Shown: in pieces, positions 43,385-53,254 of the stretch
Layout: each line of letters opens with the position of its first letter
Numbering within the stretch: the stretch's first letter is position 1
NCBI RefSeq assembly: GCF_026672275.1
Contig: NZ_JANQCD010000008.1
Coordinates: forward strand, 1 to 64,000
Direction: 5' to 3'
Source of the DNA: Marinifilum sp. D737
Lineage (GTDB): Bacteria > Bacteroidota > Bacteroidia > Bacteroidales > Marinifilaceae
DNA: 64,000 bases
Program-made: the position numbers and the translations under genes
The notes under the pieces: model-generated
Seen by the model: only the letters and a program-made list of their open reading frames with translations
What the model was told of the DNA's origin: nothing
Databases searched by the model: none

Positions 43385-43423
43385 CTAGTTGAATTTTAAG
43401 TCGAAACTAGGTTAATATTATAA

Positions 43424-43457
43424 AAAGAGCCATTGATTATTTTCAATGGCTCTTTGT
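43424..43457. terminator. Bidirectional terminator between acyltransferase and focA
   Basis: AAAGAGCCATTGA (43424-43436) and TCAATGGCTCTTT (43443-43455), 6-nt loop. It serves the convergent genes on both sides. Confidence 0.8.
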
Positions 43458-43569
43458 GAATTAAATAACAGAAATAAATTATATCATAGGCATATGTGTT
43501 TAGTGTGTGTGTGTAAGTATTTGTTTGTGTTGTTTTATTTAAATGCTGTAAACTGTTGTTATCTTACAA

Positions 43570-44436
43570 CTATTTCTTTTTATCGTATACATACCAGTAT
43601 GCAGTACCTACAAATAGTGCGCCTCCAACAATATTACCTAAGGTTGCAGGAATCAGGTTTTTAACAATGAAATCCATCCAGGTAATGTCCGCACCATGAA
43701 ATATAGCAACCGGAATAAAGAACATGTTGGCAACACAGTGTTCAAATCCCATAGCTACGAATGCCATTACCGGGAACCAAATTCCTAAGATTTTGCTGGC
43801 AATGTCTTTTGATGCATAGGCTAGCCACATTGCCAAAGCTACCATCCAGTTACATGCTATTCCTTTTAGGAAAGTTTTGTAGAACGGATTTGAAGTTTTT
43901 GCAATTGCGATATTGATTGCAGAATCTACAGATGGTGAATGCATAATTGCCTGAGTTAGATAAACCAGGAAATAGGCAACAATCATCGATCCAATAAAAT
44001 TACCGAAATAAACAATAGCCCAATTCTTTAATGGTACCTTTACAGACATTCTTTTTGATAGTACCGAAGGAATGAAATAAGCTGTATTTCCTGTAAATAA
44101 TTCAGCTCCAGCTACCGCGCAAAGTATTAAACCCAATGGGAAAACTGCTCCAAAAAAGAACTTTTGTAATCCCGGGTTGCTTGCTGCTAGGCCTGGCATT
44201 GCTCCACCAACAACCAAGGCTAATAAGCTACCCATTGCAATATATCCTCCTGCTAAAATTGCCAATACAAAGGTTTTCTTAGCAGGCATTACTTTCTTTG
44301 CTTCAGCTGTATGGTTAACTTCTTCCACAGTTTCTTTCGGAGAATTAAAGCCGGTTGAAACTTGAGGCGTTACTACAGATGTTGCAGATTTTGGTTTTAC
44401 CACCTCAATGACTTCTGTGGTTTCTTGAAATGACAT
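43570..44436 (-). CDS. focA: Formate/nitrite transporter (FocA-like)
   Basis: 288 residues. A long polar N-terminus (about 1-50) is followed by six membrane helices of the FNT pentamer fold. Motifs include GAELFTGNTAYF in the second half of the core, the AxxLAxxNPG segment (GLAASNPGLQKFFFGAVFPLG), and GIACNWMVALAMWLAYASKDI. It exports or imports formate made by pyruvate formate-lyase. The genes pflB, pflA and focA lie in this order on the minus strand, so function with PFL is expected. A 94-bp gap separates it from pflA. Confidence 0.92.
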   Translation of the reverse strand: MSFQETTEVIEVVKPKSATSVVTPQVSTGFNSPKETVEEVNHTAEAKKVMPAKKTFVLAILAGGYIAMGSLLALVVGGAMPGLAASNPGLQKFFFGAVFPLGLILCAVAGAELFTGNTAYFIPSVLSKRMSVKVPLKNWAIVYFGNFIGSMIVAYFLVYLTQAIMHSPSVDSAINIAIAKTSNPFYKTFLKGIACNWMVALAMWLAYASKDIASKILGIWFPVMAFVAMGFEHCVANMFFIPVAIFHGADITWMDFIVKNLIPATLGNIVGGALFVGTAYWYVYDKKK

Positions 44437-44463
44437 GTTATTTTATTTAGTAGTTCAGTTGAT

Positions 44464-44506
44464 AGTAACCAGCTATCCTATTTTTATTTGATATTTTCCG
44501 GTTACT
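44464..44506. promoter_or_regulatory. Inverted repeat between pflA and focA
   Basis: AGTAACC (44464-44470) and GGTTACT (44500-44506) are perfect complements with a 29-nt loop. There is no clear T-run. It may be a processing or partial termination structure, or a start region for focA. Confidence 0.25.
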
Positions 44507-44530
44507 ATTTACTCAGCACTAGGTTCGGTA

Positions 44531-45256
44531 CTAATTAATAATTACTTCTTTAAAATACTGACCAAGAATTTCTTTGGCAGTATTTAGCTGTTCTGTGGTA
44601 TTTTCGGGAACTCCTTCTAATTTGTATTCCCATTTTAGATGCTCGTATTTGTGAACACCCAATTTGTGATAAGGCTGAATTTCAAGTTTTTCAATATTTT
44701 CATATTCTTGAAAATATTTACCCATTTCATGTAAATATTCTGGTTGATCAGAATAACCAGGAACCAAAACGTAGCGCATCCAGGTTCGAATATTTTCGTC
44801 ACGAAGATGTTTGGCAAATTTTAGGGTTGTATCATTCCTTTTACCGGTTAGCTTTACATGTAAATCTGGATTAATGTGCTTAACATCTAGTAAAACCAGA
44901 TCAGTATTTGAGATTAATTCTTTCACATCATCGTTAAGAACATTGCCATTGGTGTCGATACAAGTATTGAAATCTTCCTCTTTAAGCTGCTTGAATAGTT
45001 TCTTCAATTCAGCAGCTTGCCATAATGGCTCACCTCCCGAAATGGTTACTCCTCCAAGCTTCCCAAAAAATGGACGTTGGTTTCGTGCTTTTCTCATCAC
45101 TTCATCGAGTGGAGTAGGAGTACCTCCTTTAAAGCTAATGGTATCTGGGTTTGCACAGTATAAACACTTAAATGCACAGCCCTGAAGGAATACAACAAGA
45201 CGAATACCTGGACCATCATAAGTACCAAGAGATTCGAATGAATGAACGTTTAACAT
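44531..45256 (-). CDS. pflA: Pyruvate formate-lyase activating enzyme
   Basis: 241 residues, the typical PflA length. A radical SAM [4Fe-4S] motif C27xxxC31xxC34 (GCAFKCLYCANPD) is followed by GGVTISGGEPLWQ and LVLLDVKHINPDLHVKLTGK. It abstracts a hydrogen from the PflB glycine with SAM. It lies 126 bp downstream of pflB on the same strand, after a terminator-like hairpin, so it may also have its own promoter. Confidence 0.95.
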   Translation of the reverse strand: MLNVHSFESLGTYDGPGIRLVVFLQGCAFKCLYCANPDTISFKGGTPTPLDEVMRKARNQRPFFGKLGGVTISGGEPLWQAAELKKLFKQLKEEDFNTCIDTNGNVLNDDVKELISNTDLVLLDVKHINPDLHVKLTGKRNDTTLKFAKHLRDENIRTWMRYVLVPGYSDQPEYLHEMGKYFQEYENIEKLEIQPYHKLGVHKYEHLKWEYKLEGVPENTTEQLNTAKEILGQYFKEVIIN

Positions 45257-45320
45257 TGTTGAGAGTTAGTTGTTTAGTTAATGAATCCTTCAGATGTTAT
45301 CCAGATTCATATCTTAAATA

Positions 45321-45360
45321 AAAAACGAGTCCGGAAAGCACAAAGTGTTCCCGGATCTCG
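45321..45360 (-). terminator. Terminator of pflB
   Basis: On the minus strand the arms containing CGAG-ATCCGG (45351-45360) and CCGGACTCG (45326-45334), with an inner GTGTT/AGCAC pairing, form an imperfect hairpin followed by T5-6. Read-through to pflA is possible. Confidence 0.8.
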
Positions 45361-45382
45361 GTATATAAGTAGAAAAACGTTC

Positions 45383-47644
45383 TTACATTTTTTCGAAGAA
45401 GCTACGAGAGATTACCTCAAGTTGCTGCTCACGAGTCAAACGTACAAAGTTAACTGCGTATCCTGATACACGAATTGTTAGCTGTGGATATTCTTCTGGA
45501 CGCTCCATAGCATCTTCCAACATCTCACGATTCAATACGTTTACGTTCAAGTGGTGAGCACCTTTGATGAAATAAGCATCCATCATGGTTACCAAGTTAT
45601 CCTGACGGATATCAGCAGTTGCACCTAACGACTTAGGAACGATTGAGAATGTGTTAGAGATACCATCTAATGAATCTTCGTAGTTGATTTTTGCTACAGA
45701 GTTCAATGAAGCAATTGCACCGTTGGTGTCACGTCCGTGCATTGGGTTAGCACCTGGTGCAAATGGCACACCAGCAGCTCTACCGTCAGGAGTAGCACCT
45801 GTCTTCAAACCATAAACTACGTTAGAAGTAATGGTTAGGATAGACATAGTTGGTTCTGCATTCTTATATGTGTGAAGCTCTTTCAACAAACCGTTGAAAA
45901 TCTTAGGAATCTCAACTGCAAAACAGTCTACACGATCATCATCGTTACCATAGTATGGGAAGTCACCTTCAATTTTAAAGTCACAAGTCAAACCTTCTTC
46001 GTTACGAACTGCAGTTACTTTTGCATTTTTAATTGCAGAAAGTGAGTCAGCAACAATTGAAAGACCAGCAATACCGTATGCAAGGTTGATAGCAGGATTA
46101 GTATCTACCAATGACATTTGAGCCTTTTCGTAGTAATACTTATCGTGCATGTAGTGAATGATGTTCATTGACTCATTGTAAACACGAGCCATTTCTCTCA
46201 TTGCGATTGTGTAGTTTGCCATTACTTCTTCGTAATTCAACTCATCGCTTTTCATTGCAGGAATACCATTGATCAACTGAGTACCAGTTTTCTCACAACG
46301 ACCACCATTCAAGGCAAGCAATAAAGTTTTAGCCAAGTTACAACGAGCACCAAAGAATTGAATTTGCTTACCAATTTCCTGGTAGGATACACAACAAGCA
46401 ATACCGTAGTCATCAGACTTACGAGTGTCTGTCATCAACTGGTCATTCTCGTACTGGATTGATGAAGTATCGATAGAAACCTGAGCACAGAATTTCTTGA
46501 ATCCTTCTGGTAATTGATCAGACCAAAGAACAGTCATGTTTGGCTCTGGTGATGGACCTAATGTGTAAAGAGTGTTCAAGAAACGGAAAGAAGTCTTGGT
46601 AACTTTTGATCTTCCATCCAAAGTTCTACCACCAATCGACTCAGTTACCCAGGTTGGGTCACCTGCGAAAATCTCATCGTAAGCATTCATACGAAGGTGA
46701 CGAACCATACGCAATTTCATTACGAATTGGTCAATCATTTCCTGTGCGAACTCTTCAGTAATTGTTCCTTCTTCCAAATCTCTTTGGATATAAATATCAA
46801 GGAAAGTAGAAACGTTACCTAGTGACATTGCAGCACCATCTTGCTCTTTTACAGCAGCAAGGTATCCCATGTAAACCCATTGGATAGCTTCCTGTGCAGT
46901 TTCAGCAGGACGACCTAATTCCAAGTCATACTTAGCACCTAATTCTTTGATTTGACCCAAAGCTTTGATTTGCTCAGCAACTTCCTCACGTAAACGGATT
47001 GTTTCGTCAGTCATTGGACCATTCAAACCAGCCAAATCTTCTTTTTTAGCTTCGATCAAACGATCGATACCGTATAGAGCTACACGACGGTAGTCACCAA
47101 TAATACGACCACGAGCATAGTTATCTGGCAAACCTGTAAGGAATCCTAATGAACGGAACTTACGAATTTCAGCTGTATAAGCATCAAAAACCCCATCATT
47201 GTGAGTTTTTGCAAAATTTCGGAAAATATCTTTAACACGATCTGATACTTCAAGACCTTGTTCTGTACAAGCTTTTTCAACCACGGCAATACCACCATAT
47301 GGTTTCATTGCTCTGCGAAGCAATTCGTCTGCCTGTAGTCCTACGATAACCTCTAAAGATTGGTCAATATATCCTGCACCGTGAGAAGCGATTGTTGAAA
47401 CAGTTTCTGTGTCGATTGAGCGAACACCATTGTTTGCACGTTCTTCTTTTACAGCATCAAGACACATTTGCCACAATTGCTTTGTGCGCTCTGTAGCTCC
47501 TGTTAGGAATGATGCATCCCCAGTGTATGAGGTTAAATTGTTACTAACGAAATCTCTAACGTTAATTGTCTTTTGCCATTCACCGGCTTTAAATTGCATT
47601 TTTACCATTGCAGATAATAGTTTTCTTTGATTGAATTTCTTCAA
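45383..47644 (-). CDS. pflB: Formate C-acetyltransferase (pyruvate formate-lyase)
   Basis: 753 residues. The catalytic cysteine pair is C417-C418 ([10 protein letters not shown]), and the glycyl radical site is Gly728 in [13 protein letters not shown] near the C-terminus. The rest has the PFL ten-stranded barrel pattern. It splits pyruvate with CoA into acetyl-CoA and formate under anoxia. It contains synonymous-codon choice unlike its neighbours (more C/G third positions), in keeping with high expression. An FNR-type palindrome lies upstream at 47718-47737. Confidence 0.97.
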   Translation of the reverse strand: MKKFNQRKLLSAMVKMQFKAGEWQKTINVRDFVSNNLTSYTGDASFLTGATERTKQLWQMCLDAVKEERANNGVRSIDTETVSTIASHGAGYIDQSLEVIVGLQADELLRRAMKPYGGIAVVEKACTEQGLEVSDRVKDIFRNFAKTHNDGVFDAYTAEIRKFRSLGFLTGLPDNYARGRIIGDYRRVALYGIDRLIEAKKEDLAGLNGPMTDETIRLREEVAEQIKALGQIKELGAKYDLELGRPAETAQEAIQWVYMGYLAAVKEQDGAAMSLGNVSTFLDIYIQRDLEEGTITEEFAQEMIDQFVMKLRMVRHLRMNAYDEIFAGDPTWVTESIGGRTLDGRSKVTKTSFRFLNTLYTLGPSPEPNMTVLWSDQLPEGFKKFCAQVSIDTSSIQYENDQLMTDTRKSDDYGIACCVSYQEIGKQIQFFGARCNLAKTLLLALNGGRCEKTGTQLINGIPAMKSDELNYEEVMANYTIAMREMARVYNESMNIIHYMHDKYYYEKAQMSLVDTNPAINLAYGIAGLSIVADSLSAIKNAKVTAVRNEEGLTCDFKIEGDFPYYGNDDDRVDCFAVEIPKIFNGLLKELHTYKNAEPTMSILTITSNVVYGLKTGATPDGRAAGVPFAPGANPMHGRDTNGAIASLNSVAKINYEDSLDGISNTFSIVPKSLGATADIRQDNLVTMMDAYFIKGAHHLNVNVLNREMLEDAMERPEEYPQLTIRVSGYAVNFVRLTREQQLEVISRSFFEKM

Positions 47645-47717
47645 TCATGATTAATTCAAATCCTTAGCGTTGAATTTGAACTTGAAATGGTTGTGTTTAA
47701 AATTATATTTTGTTTTT

Positions 47718-47737
47718 GATTGTCAAAATTGACAATC
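47718..47737. promoter_or_regulatory. Fnr/Crp-type palindrome upstream of pflB
   Basis: GATTGTCAA-AA-TTGACAATC is a perfect 9-bp inverted repeat with a 2-bp centre, of the TTGTCA-N4-TGACAA form bound by some Crp/Fnr regulators. It lies 74-93 bp upstream of the pflB start codon. The Crp/Fnr protein at 16.1 kb is a candidate binder; binding is inferred. Confidence 0.5.
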
Positions 47738-47991
47738 TCAACACAGAAAAAAAACAAGATAAACTTGTCCGTTTTCCATTCAGAGCGCAAAGGAACAGAC
47801 TATTTTTTTGTTACGCAATACCAAGATGTTATGATATTGCTTATGCAAAGCTTTTCGGAAGGCTAAAGTTTCTGGTATTCTTAGAGTTTTGCAATGTCGA
47901 GATTGCAATGTGAAAACACTCAATTTAGAATCAATCTAATTGAAGAGAGTTCTGCTTTTATAAAAATTGAATGATTGAAAGAAAAATACTA

Positions 47992-48027
47992 TTTAACATG
48001 CCTTTGTTAAGTGAAAGTCATGTTAAA
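47992..48027. other. Gene-free stretch 47645-48137 with an inverted repeat
   Basis: TTTAACATG (47992-48000) and CATGTTAAA (48019-48027) are perfect complements around an 18-nt loop, in the 493-bp gap upstream of pflB. The gap also has the Fnr-type palindrome and the terminator for the next gene. I see no other gene in it; a short + strand open frame at 47710-47913 is not credible. Confidence 0.4.
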
Positions 48028-48090
48028 AAAATGAACTGACTATACTAAAAACTCTTACCCAGATGGGAATTAATATAAAGACTATGAATG

Positions 48091-48124
48091 TACAAAAAAA
48101 GCCTCGTTTTATGGAGACGAGGCT
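48091..48124 (-). terminator. Terminator of the ferredoxin-nitroreductase gene
   Basis: AGCCTCGT (48100-48107) and ACGAGGCT (48117-48124) form a stem; on the minus strand T7 follows. Confidence 0.85.
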
Positions 48125-48137
48125 GTGGTAATTAGGC

Positions 48138-48968
48138 TTAATTTTTTAAGTTAATTTTATTTAAATGCAATCCATCAGATTGAATTCCACGTGCATATTT
48201 TACACCCGCTTTTCCGAATATCATGGTGTAACCTATAGAATGATCCTGTGGGATTCCAATCAAGTCTCTCAAAGTAGGATCAATTTCTTCAATAACCCAG
48301 GTAATCATGCCATTCCAAAGTGTAGCCACATTATTAGCATTGGCTGCAAATTCAAAATATGTTAGGGTAATCGATGAATCCATTTTTGGTGATGCATCTT
48401 TAGCTGGAGCTGTTGCAATAAGCATGTGAGGTGCATTTCTAAAAATGATATCAACACCAGCTTTTTCCCAAAGTTTTTGGAATGAAGCAAGCATGGCATA
48501 CTTTTTAGGAAGATTTCCTTCTGCAGATGCTTTTTTAACTGCATTATAAACTGCTTCACGGAAAATGATAATATCTTCTTTGTTGTCGATTAATGAAAAC
48601 AATACGGCATTGTCATTGTGGCCCGTTGGTGCATGTGATGCTGTTTCCATCAATTCCTGAATCAATTCCTGATCCAGATTTTCATCTTTAAATTTACGAA
48701 CCGATCTTCTGGTTTTAATATGATTATTCATGGCCTGAGCCGATGGCATTTCAGCTTTACACGAAACTGAATCTTCAGGCTTTTTGCCTAATATCGAAAT
48801 AGCAGCCGTTGGGCAAATGGCCAAACAGTGCTGACATTTCATACAATTCCTTTCTTTCTCTTTAGCAATGGAAGCCTTGGGTGTAAGGTTGATAATTCCT
48901 ACCGGACAATCCTCTTTACATAGGCCACATTCAATACACTTGTCTTCTGCAAGTTTAAAGTCGATCAT
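48138..48968 (-). CDS. Nitroreductase with N-terminal 2[4Fe-4S] ferredoxin domain
   Basis: 276 residues. Two [4Fe-4S] motifs: C11, C14, C17, C21 and C42, C45, C48, C52. The nitroreductase FMN domain starts at about residue 85 with TRRSVRKF and includes HAPTGHNDNAVLF. The fusion links ferredoxin-type electrons to flavin chemistry on an unknown substrate, common in anaerobes. Upstream, on the minus strand, CAAAAATA reads as the -7 element TATTTTTG (49015-49022). A terminator follows the stop. Confidence 0.9.
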   Translation of the reverse strand: MIDFKLAEDKCIECGLCKEDCPVGIINLTPKASIAKEKERNCMKCQHCLAICPTAAISILGKKPEDSVSCKAEMPSAQAMNNHIKTRRSVRKFKDENLDQELIQELMETASHAPTGHNDNAVLFSLIDNKEDIIIFREAVYNAVKKASAEGNLPKKYAMLASFQKLWEKAGVDIIFRNAPHMLIATAPAKDASPKMDSSITLTYFEFAANANNVATLWNGMITWVIEEIDPTLRDLIGIPQDHSIGYTMIFGKAGVKYARGIQSDGLHLNKINLKN

Positions 48969-49082
48969 TTCTTTTGATTTTCAATTCTTCTATTTTCCAA
49001 ATGGAAATTCGCGACAAAAATAGAATACTTCTTGCATTATAGGTATAGGAAGTACGTAATTTTTGATTTGACTTTATTGCAC

Positions 49083-49110
49083 AAAAAAACCTGCCCAAGC
49101 AGACAGGTTT
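49083..49110 (-). terminator. Terminator of the outer-membrane barrel gene
   Basis: AAACCTG (49087-49093) and CAGGTTT (49104-49110) form a stem with additional inner pairing; on the minus strand T7 follows. Confidence 0.82.
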
Positions 49111-49132
49111 AATATCTTAATGTTGCGGAGTT

Positions 49133-49711
49133 TTAGAAAGCAACAGATACGCCCAATTGGATTACAGAGTTTTGAACTTTAGCATCATCTTCATCGATAA
49201 TATTTGATAACCCTAGATTATATCGCAAGCCTAAAGCAACTTTTTCAGATATATCATATTCAAAACCTAGTGCTAGTCCTAAATCTAATCCTTTCATTTG
49301 GTCATCTGCATCACCACTAATAGTTGCATCGCCTGAATCAACTTCAGCTTCAGAACTTAAATGAATACCAATTTGAGGACCTGCTATAGCATGAAATTTC
49401 TCAGCTAAGCTAGCTCGAAGTAACAATGGAATGTTAAGGTAGTTTGATTTCCATGTGACATCAGAACCGTTGCCATCCATTTTAAAGCCTTGTCGAGAAT
49501 ATACCAATTCAGGCTGGAATGCAAGTTTTTCATCAATAGCAAATCTTGCGAAAGCACCTATAAAGATATCTGTTTTTACATCAGAATCATCAATATCATC
49601 TCCTTTAAAGTTTGCAAAGTTTAATCCACCTTTTAAACCGAATTTAACATCTTGTGCAAATAAACTTGTACCAACAAATAGTACAGCAACTAGTAGTAAA
49701 ATTTTTTTCAT
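49133..49711 (-). CDS. Outer-membrane beta-barrel (porin family, OmpX/PorT-like)
   Basis: 192 residues. A signal peptide ends at LFAQ. It is followed by eight amphipathic strands, beginning with VKFGLKGGLNFANFKGDD and closing with the aromatic strand IQLGVSVAF. This is the Bacteroidota 'porin family protein' of OMP_b-brl_2 type. It has no enzymatic motif. It stands alone with a terminator downstream. Role: small outer-membrane structural or adhesion barrel (inferred from family). Confidence 0.88.
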   Translation of the reverse strand: MKKILLLVAVLFVGTSLFAQDVKFGLKGGLNFANFKGDDIDDSDVKTDIFIGAFARFAIDEKLAFQPELVYSRQGFKMDGNGSDVTWKSNYLNIPLLLRASLAEKFHAIAGPQIGIHLSSEAEVDSGDATISGDADDQMKGLDLGLALGFEYDISEKVALGLRYNLGLSNIIDEDDAKVQNSVIQLGVSVAF

Positions 49712-49891
49712 GTGATTTGTTTTTTAATTAGTGAAGTAAACATACAAAATACATATGTTTTAATTCGTGTTGTACAATATGAAAATGTCCTTAATTGATG
49801 AATAGGAGATAAGCCTTTGTCAAGTTAAATATTCTTGATGCTAATTTACATGATGAAATTACATCGTAGATTGGAGTGAAGTCATCAATCT

Positions 49892-50617
49892 TTACTTTCT
49901 ATATCGACCTCTTTTTACCTCATGTTTACTTGATGAATTTATATTGGCTTCTTTTTCCTCGGTTGTATCAGGATCATCGCTAAGGTAAATGGCTTCATCA
50001 CCCGTAGCAGTAATTTCGAGAACCTGGCCATATTTTGCTGGAAGGCCTAATTCTAAAGCCTCTTTCCATTCTCCATGACCAAATACAGCAATTTCTTCGT
50101 CTTTTTCCAAAACTCCCTCTTTGCACCTTAGTGTTTTGTTAAATCCAAAGAAACCAGTTGTATCTATTCCTTTACTACTTAAGAAAGACTCCATATTCTC
50201 GGTAGGATCATTCAAAAAGCCTGATTTGTACTTGGCATCCTCAACAATGTATGATTTTAAGAGTGTATCGTTAATGTAAGCATATTTGCTGCCATCTTTA
50301 ATCACGTATTTGCAGTGTCTTTCCTCATCAACAAGGGTATCCCATGTTGAGCTTTTTCCTGTTGACCTTTCTTGCTCAATCAGTACATGATAAAGGGAGC
50401 ATTTTCGTCCGGTAAGAGGAGCAATTAAAGGAGTGTCAACAAATTCTACTTTTCCAACTATTCTTGCTGTTTCTCCACTTCTGAAACTGGAAAGTCTTTT
50501 GAGTTCTGAATTTTTTAGTTTACGCTTGATCATTGCTTTTTTACTAAAGAAAAATACCAATAATAATACGATGGCAATTATTGCTGCAAATACGATGATG
50601 ATTGTTTCTTCCTGCAT
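49892..50617 (-). CDS. Membrane protein with GIDE-like domain
   Basis: 241 residues with one N-terminal membrane helix (about 5-25, IIIVFAAIIAIVLLLVFFFS) and a basic stop-transfer stretch. The soluble part (about 45-215) has GETARIVGKVEFVDTPLIAPLTGRKCSLYHVLIEQ and a later IAVFGHGEW, which resembles the GIDE domain of MUL1-type proteins. Only this domain is present; there is no RING finger. It is 33 bp from the stop of the beta-propeller gene on the same strand, so they may share a transcript. Function unknown. Confidence 0.65.
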   Translation of the reverse strand: MQEETIIIVFAAIIAIVLLLVFFFSKKAMIKRKLKNSELKRLSSFRSGETARIVGKVEFVDTPLIAPLTGRKCSLYHVLIEQERSTGKSSTWDTLVDEERHCKYVIKDGSKYAYINDTLLKSYIVEDAKYKSGFLNDPTENMESFLSSKGIDTTGFFGFNKTLRCKEGVLEKDEEIAVFGHGEWKEALELGLPAKYGQVLEITATGDEAIYLSDDPDTTEEKEANINSSSKHEVKRGRYRK

Positions 50618-50650
50618 TCTATTTTTTTATTTTTAAAACTCTATCTAATC

Positions 50651-52255
50651 TTATTTTACCGCACTACATTTCACAATTCCTTTTTCCTCTGATGCCAGGT
50701 AAAGATTGTCTTTGTTGTCAACAATCATAGGAATGTAAGTGCAACCTTTTACCAGTTCTTCGATGCCTTCGATTTGCTTTGCACCCTTATTACTGTATAC
50801 TTTTATTCGGGTAGGATCTTTCTCTACGGTAACAATTGCTCCGTTCGATAGGGTAGCAACACTTACAGGATTACAGCATCCATGAAAATCACCTAACTCT
50901 TTCCCGCGTTTGCCAAATGCCATTAAACTGTTTCCATTGTAATCGAAACCTTGAACTCTGAATGCTCCTAAATTGGCCACAATAATTTCCTTTTTTTGGT
51001 TTACAGAGAAATCTAGAATACCACAGCATGCACGCATGTCGTCTATTTCCTTTAAAAGTTCGCCTGATGTTCTATCATGAATTTGAATCTTCTTTAGTTT
51101 GCAATCCGATACGATCAGATGTTGATCTACAACACGGCTGCCCGAAGCGATATGAACTCCTGATAGTTTGTACTTACTAATTTCTTCACCTTCTTTCGAG
51201 AAAATTTGACATCCTACGCCAACAGGTAATTCTTTCGATACCATTCTGCCACGAATCTTCTTCTTCACAAGTTTCATTTTGCTCGATAGTACATAGATAT
51301 TGTCTTCGCTATCGACAGAAATTGCAGTAGGCTTGCCTGAAATGGAAAGTTTAAATCGTTTTGTAATTTTTCCTGCTTCATCTAAAATCAAGATGGTTCC
51401 ATCCTTTTTAAGAGCACAAAGCTGGTTATTTGTAAAGTTTGCCAAATAAATTACATCCAATACACGTTTTCCTTTGTATTCTTTATCTACCTGGTACGAA
51501 ACCGGACGAACTCCATCCATAATCTTATCCAAGCCAATTTCTAGTCGACGCATATTTTCAACATTGTTGATTACCTTGGCTACATAAGGCTGTTTCTTTA
51601 AATCAGGATGCAAATCTTTCACCAATTCGTATAGCTGCTCATAAGATCTGAAAATGGTTGCTCTTTCAAATAAATACCCTGAGTAAAGTGCATTGGGATT
51701 CTTCTGCATAAAATCTTTTTCGTATTGCTTAATTGCAGCATTAAGCTCCTTTTTATGTTTGGCATATTTTGCCTGTAATGCCTTTTTATCCTTATCACTA
51801 GCATTGGGATTGTACTTAGGAAAGGTCTTCTTTATTCTTTCGTATTTTAGACGAATTTGTTTTTTACCAGATTTGCAGCGCTCGTAGTCGTTGTGAATAA
51901 CAGAACCGGTAATTTTGGCATTCTCAAAGTCATTTACAGATCCATTAAAACCCATTTTTACATTCTCAAGCATTACCTGTTTCTTTAGAACCACCTCTTT
52001 GCCATTGCGTTTAAGTTTTAATCGCAATGTTCCCATAAGTAGTTTGGGATAGTAACCTTTAAATTGAAAATTTCCATTTACAATTTTACTCGTGTCTGTT
52101 TGATAGCCTTTTTCTGCAAATGTTAACAACACAATCTCTCCTTTACTTATGCCATTAATGTGACCATTTAGAACAAAAGGGGTGTTTTTTTCGATGGATT
52201 TTCCAGCCATAAATAAAGCCATCAATACAGTTAAAATTAATAGGGTCCTTTTCAT
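50651..52255 (-). CDS. DUF4369-type N-terminus plus 6-bladed beta-propeller
   Basis: 534 residues. A signal peptide precedes an N-terminal DUF4369-like domain (about 25-130: FVLNGHINGISKGEIVLLTF). A lysine-rich helical segment (about 130-215) links to a C-terminal beta-propeller of NHL-like blades (about 255-530) with repeated unit signatures: AISVDSEDNIYVLSS, FSVNQKKEIIVANLG, VSVATLSNGAIVTVEKD, MIVDNKDNLYLASEEKGIV. The layout is common for Bacteroidota envelope proteins that bind ligands. No catalytic residues seen. It is followed by the GIDE-like gene. Confidence 0.8.
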   Translation of the reverse strand: MKRTLLILTVLMALFMAGKSIEKNTPFVLNGHINGISKGEIVLLTFAEKGYQTDTSKIVNGNFQFKGYYPKLLMGTLRLKLKRNGKEVVLKKQVMLENVKMGFNGSVNDFENAKITGSVIHNDYERCKSGKKQIRLKYERIKKTFPKYNPNASDKDKKALQAKYAKHKKELNAAIKQYEKDFMQKNPNALYSGYLFERATIFRSYEQLYELVKDLHPDLKKQPYVAKVINNVENMRRLEIGLDKIMDGVRPVSYQVDKEYKGKRVLDVIYLANFTNNQLCALKKDGTILILDEAGKITKRFKLSISGKPTAISVDSEDNIYVLSSKMKLVKKKIRGRMVSKELPVGVGCQIFSKEGEEISKYKLSGVHIASGSRVVDQHLIVSDCKLKKIQIHDRTSGELLKEIDDMRACCGILDFSVNQKKEIIVANLGAFRVQGFDYNGNSLMAFGKRGKELGDFHGCCNPVSVATLSNGAIVTVEKDPTRIKVYSNKGAKQIEGIEELVKGCTYIPMIVDNKDNLYLASEEKGIVKCSAVK

Positions 52256-53254
52256 CTTTTGGGTGTTTTGGTTTTTGTGATTTGATTAAAGAATTGCTTC
52301 AGTTAAAGATTAATATTTCTCTCAAATCACTAAATGTACACAACATCTGTCCTTTACACAAGAAATCATAAAAATGAAAACGAAACTTTTAGTAATATTA
52401 AATGATTCAAAATAGGATTAACAAAATTAATGTTAAAACATTTGTTGTTTTCTTGCATTAATTATAACTTCATTATCGTTTTCAAGAAAGAATATGTTGG
52501 GTAGAGGTGATAGGTGAATTCTTAAATAGACTTATTATGCTAATGCAAATTAAATTTTCCAATCAACTTTTTCGAAGTATAAATTCCCAAGATACAGGCT
52601 GATGTATCTTGATAGACTCCAGGGAGACAGAAATACAAATCGATTTTAGATGTTAATAAAGGATTTGGATTTTTATACAAGCGTATTTTGAGTATATAAT
52701 ATGTGTTTGGATTTTTTACCAAAGGGTTTGTGTGTAATTTTCATTAGAAATATTTTTTCATCTTAAACCATTTTCATAATTAAGAAAGTGCCTGGAATTT
52801 CGTGCGAGGGGTAAGTGAAGTTCGCAGAAGATTGCGTAACTATGGTTTCGAATATCAATACTTAAATAAGAACCTGTCGAGGAGAATATTGTAGAAACAG
52901 AAAGCATAGAAAATAAATAGTGAACCAATGGGCATGGAAACCCAAAGGTTCACTAATGTCGAAAAATAAATGTGCTCTGTTGATGATTTTAAAAAAACCT
53001 ATGGTAAATGTCAGTAAACCAAAAAATGCAATGCATAAAGAAACAACAGAGCCATTTGCCTTGTAAAGCTAATAAATAAAGTTAAATCATCGAAGAATAA
53101 AACAATAGAAAACTTACAGATTTAAAAAAAAGTTGAAGGAGAAGTCTCAGAAGTGCCCAATTTTGACATTTAGCTTGCTCTTTAACACCTTAAAATGATC
53201 TGTTTAAAATATAATTCACAGATAGAAATATATCGTTAACTGACTATAAAAGAG
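52256..53254. other. 1-kb gene-free stretch with several inverted repeats
   Basis: No supported gene in 999 bp, the longest such gap here. Structures seen: AAGATACA (52589-52596) with TGTATCTT (52603-52610); AGTGAACC (52919-52926) with GGTTCACT (52947-52954), with GGG/CCC inside; GCTCTGTTG (52974-52982) with CAACAGAGC (53044-53052). A short frame at 52784-52894 reads like a basic peptide, but has no ATG. These could be small RNAs, decayed mobile DNA or long leaders of the flanking genes. Confidence 0.6.

Noticed and set aside
43495-43520. GT-rich microsatellite-like run
   Set aside because: Only about six dinucleotides, interrupted, and without relation to a start codon.
47710-47913. 67-codon plus-strand frame upstream of pflB
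   Set aside because: It covers the Fnr-type palindrome, has no ribosome-binding site and no protein-like pattern.
52540-52722. 60-codon minus-strand frame in the 1-kb gap
   Set aside because: No ribosome-binding site, low-complexity AT-rich translation, no recognisable family.
52846-52860. TTTCGAAT segment like a tRNA T-loop
   Set aside because: Flanking bases do not form a T-stem, acceptor stem or anticodon arm.
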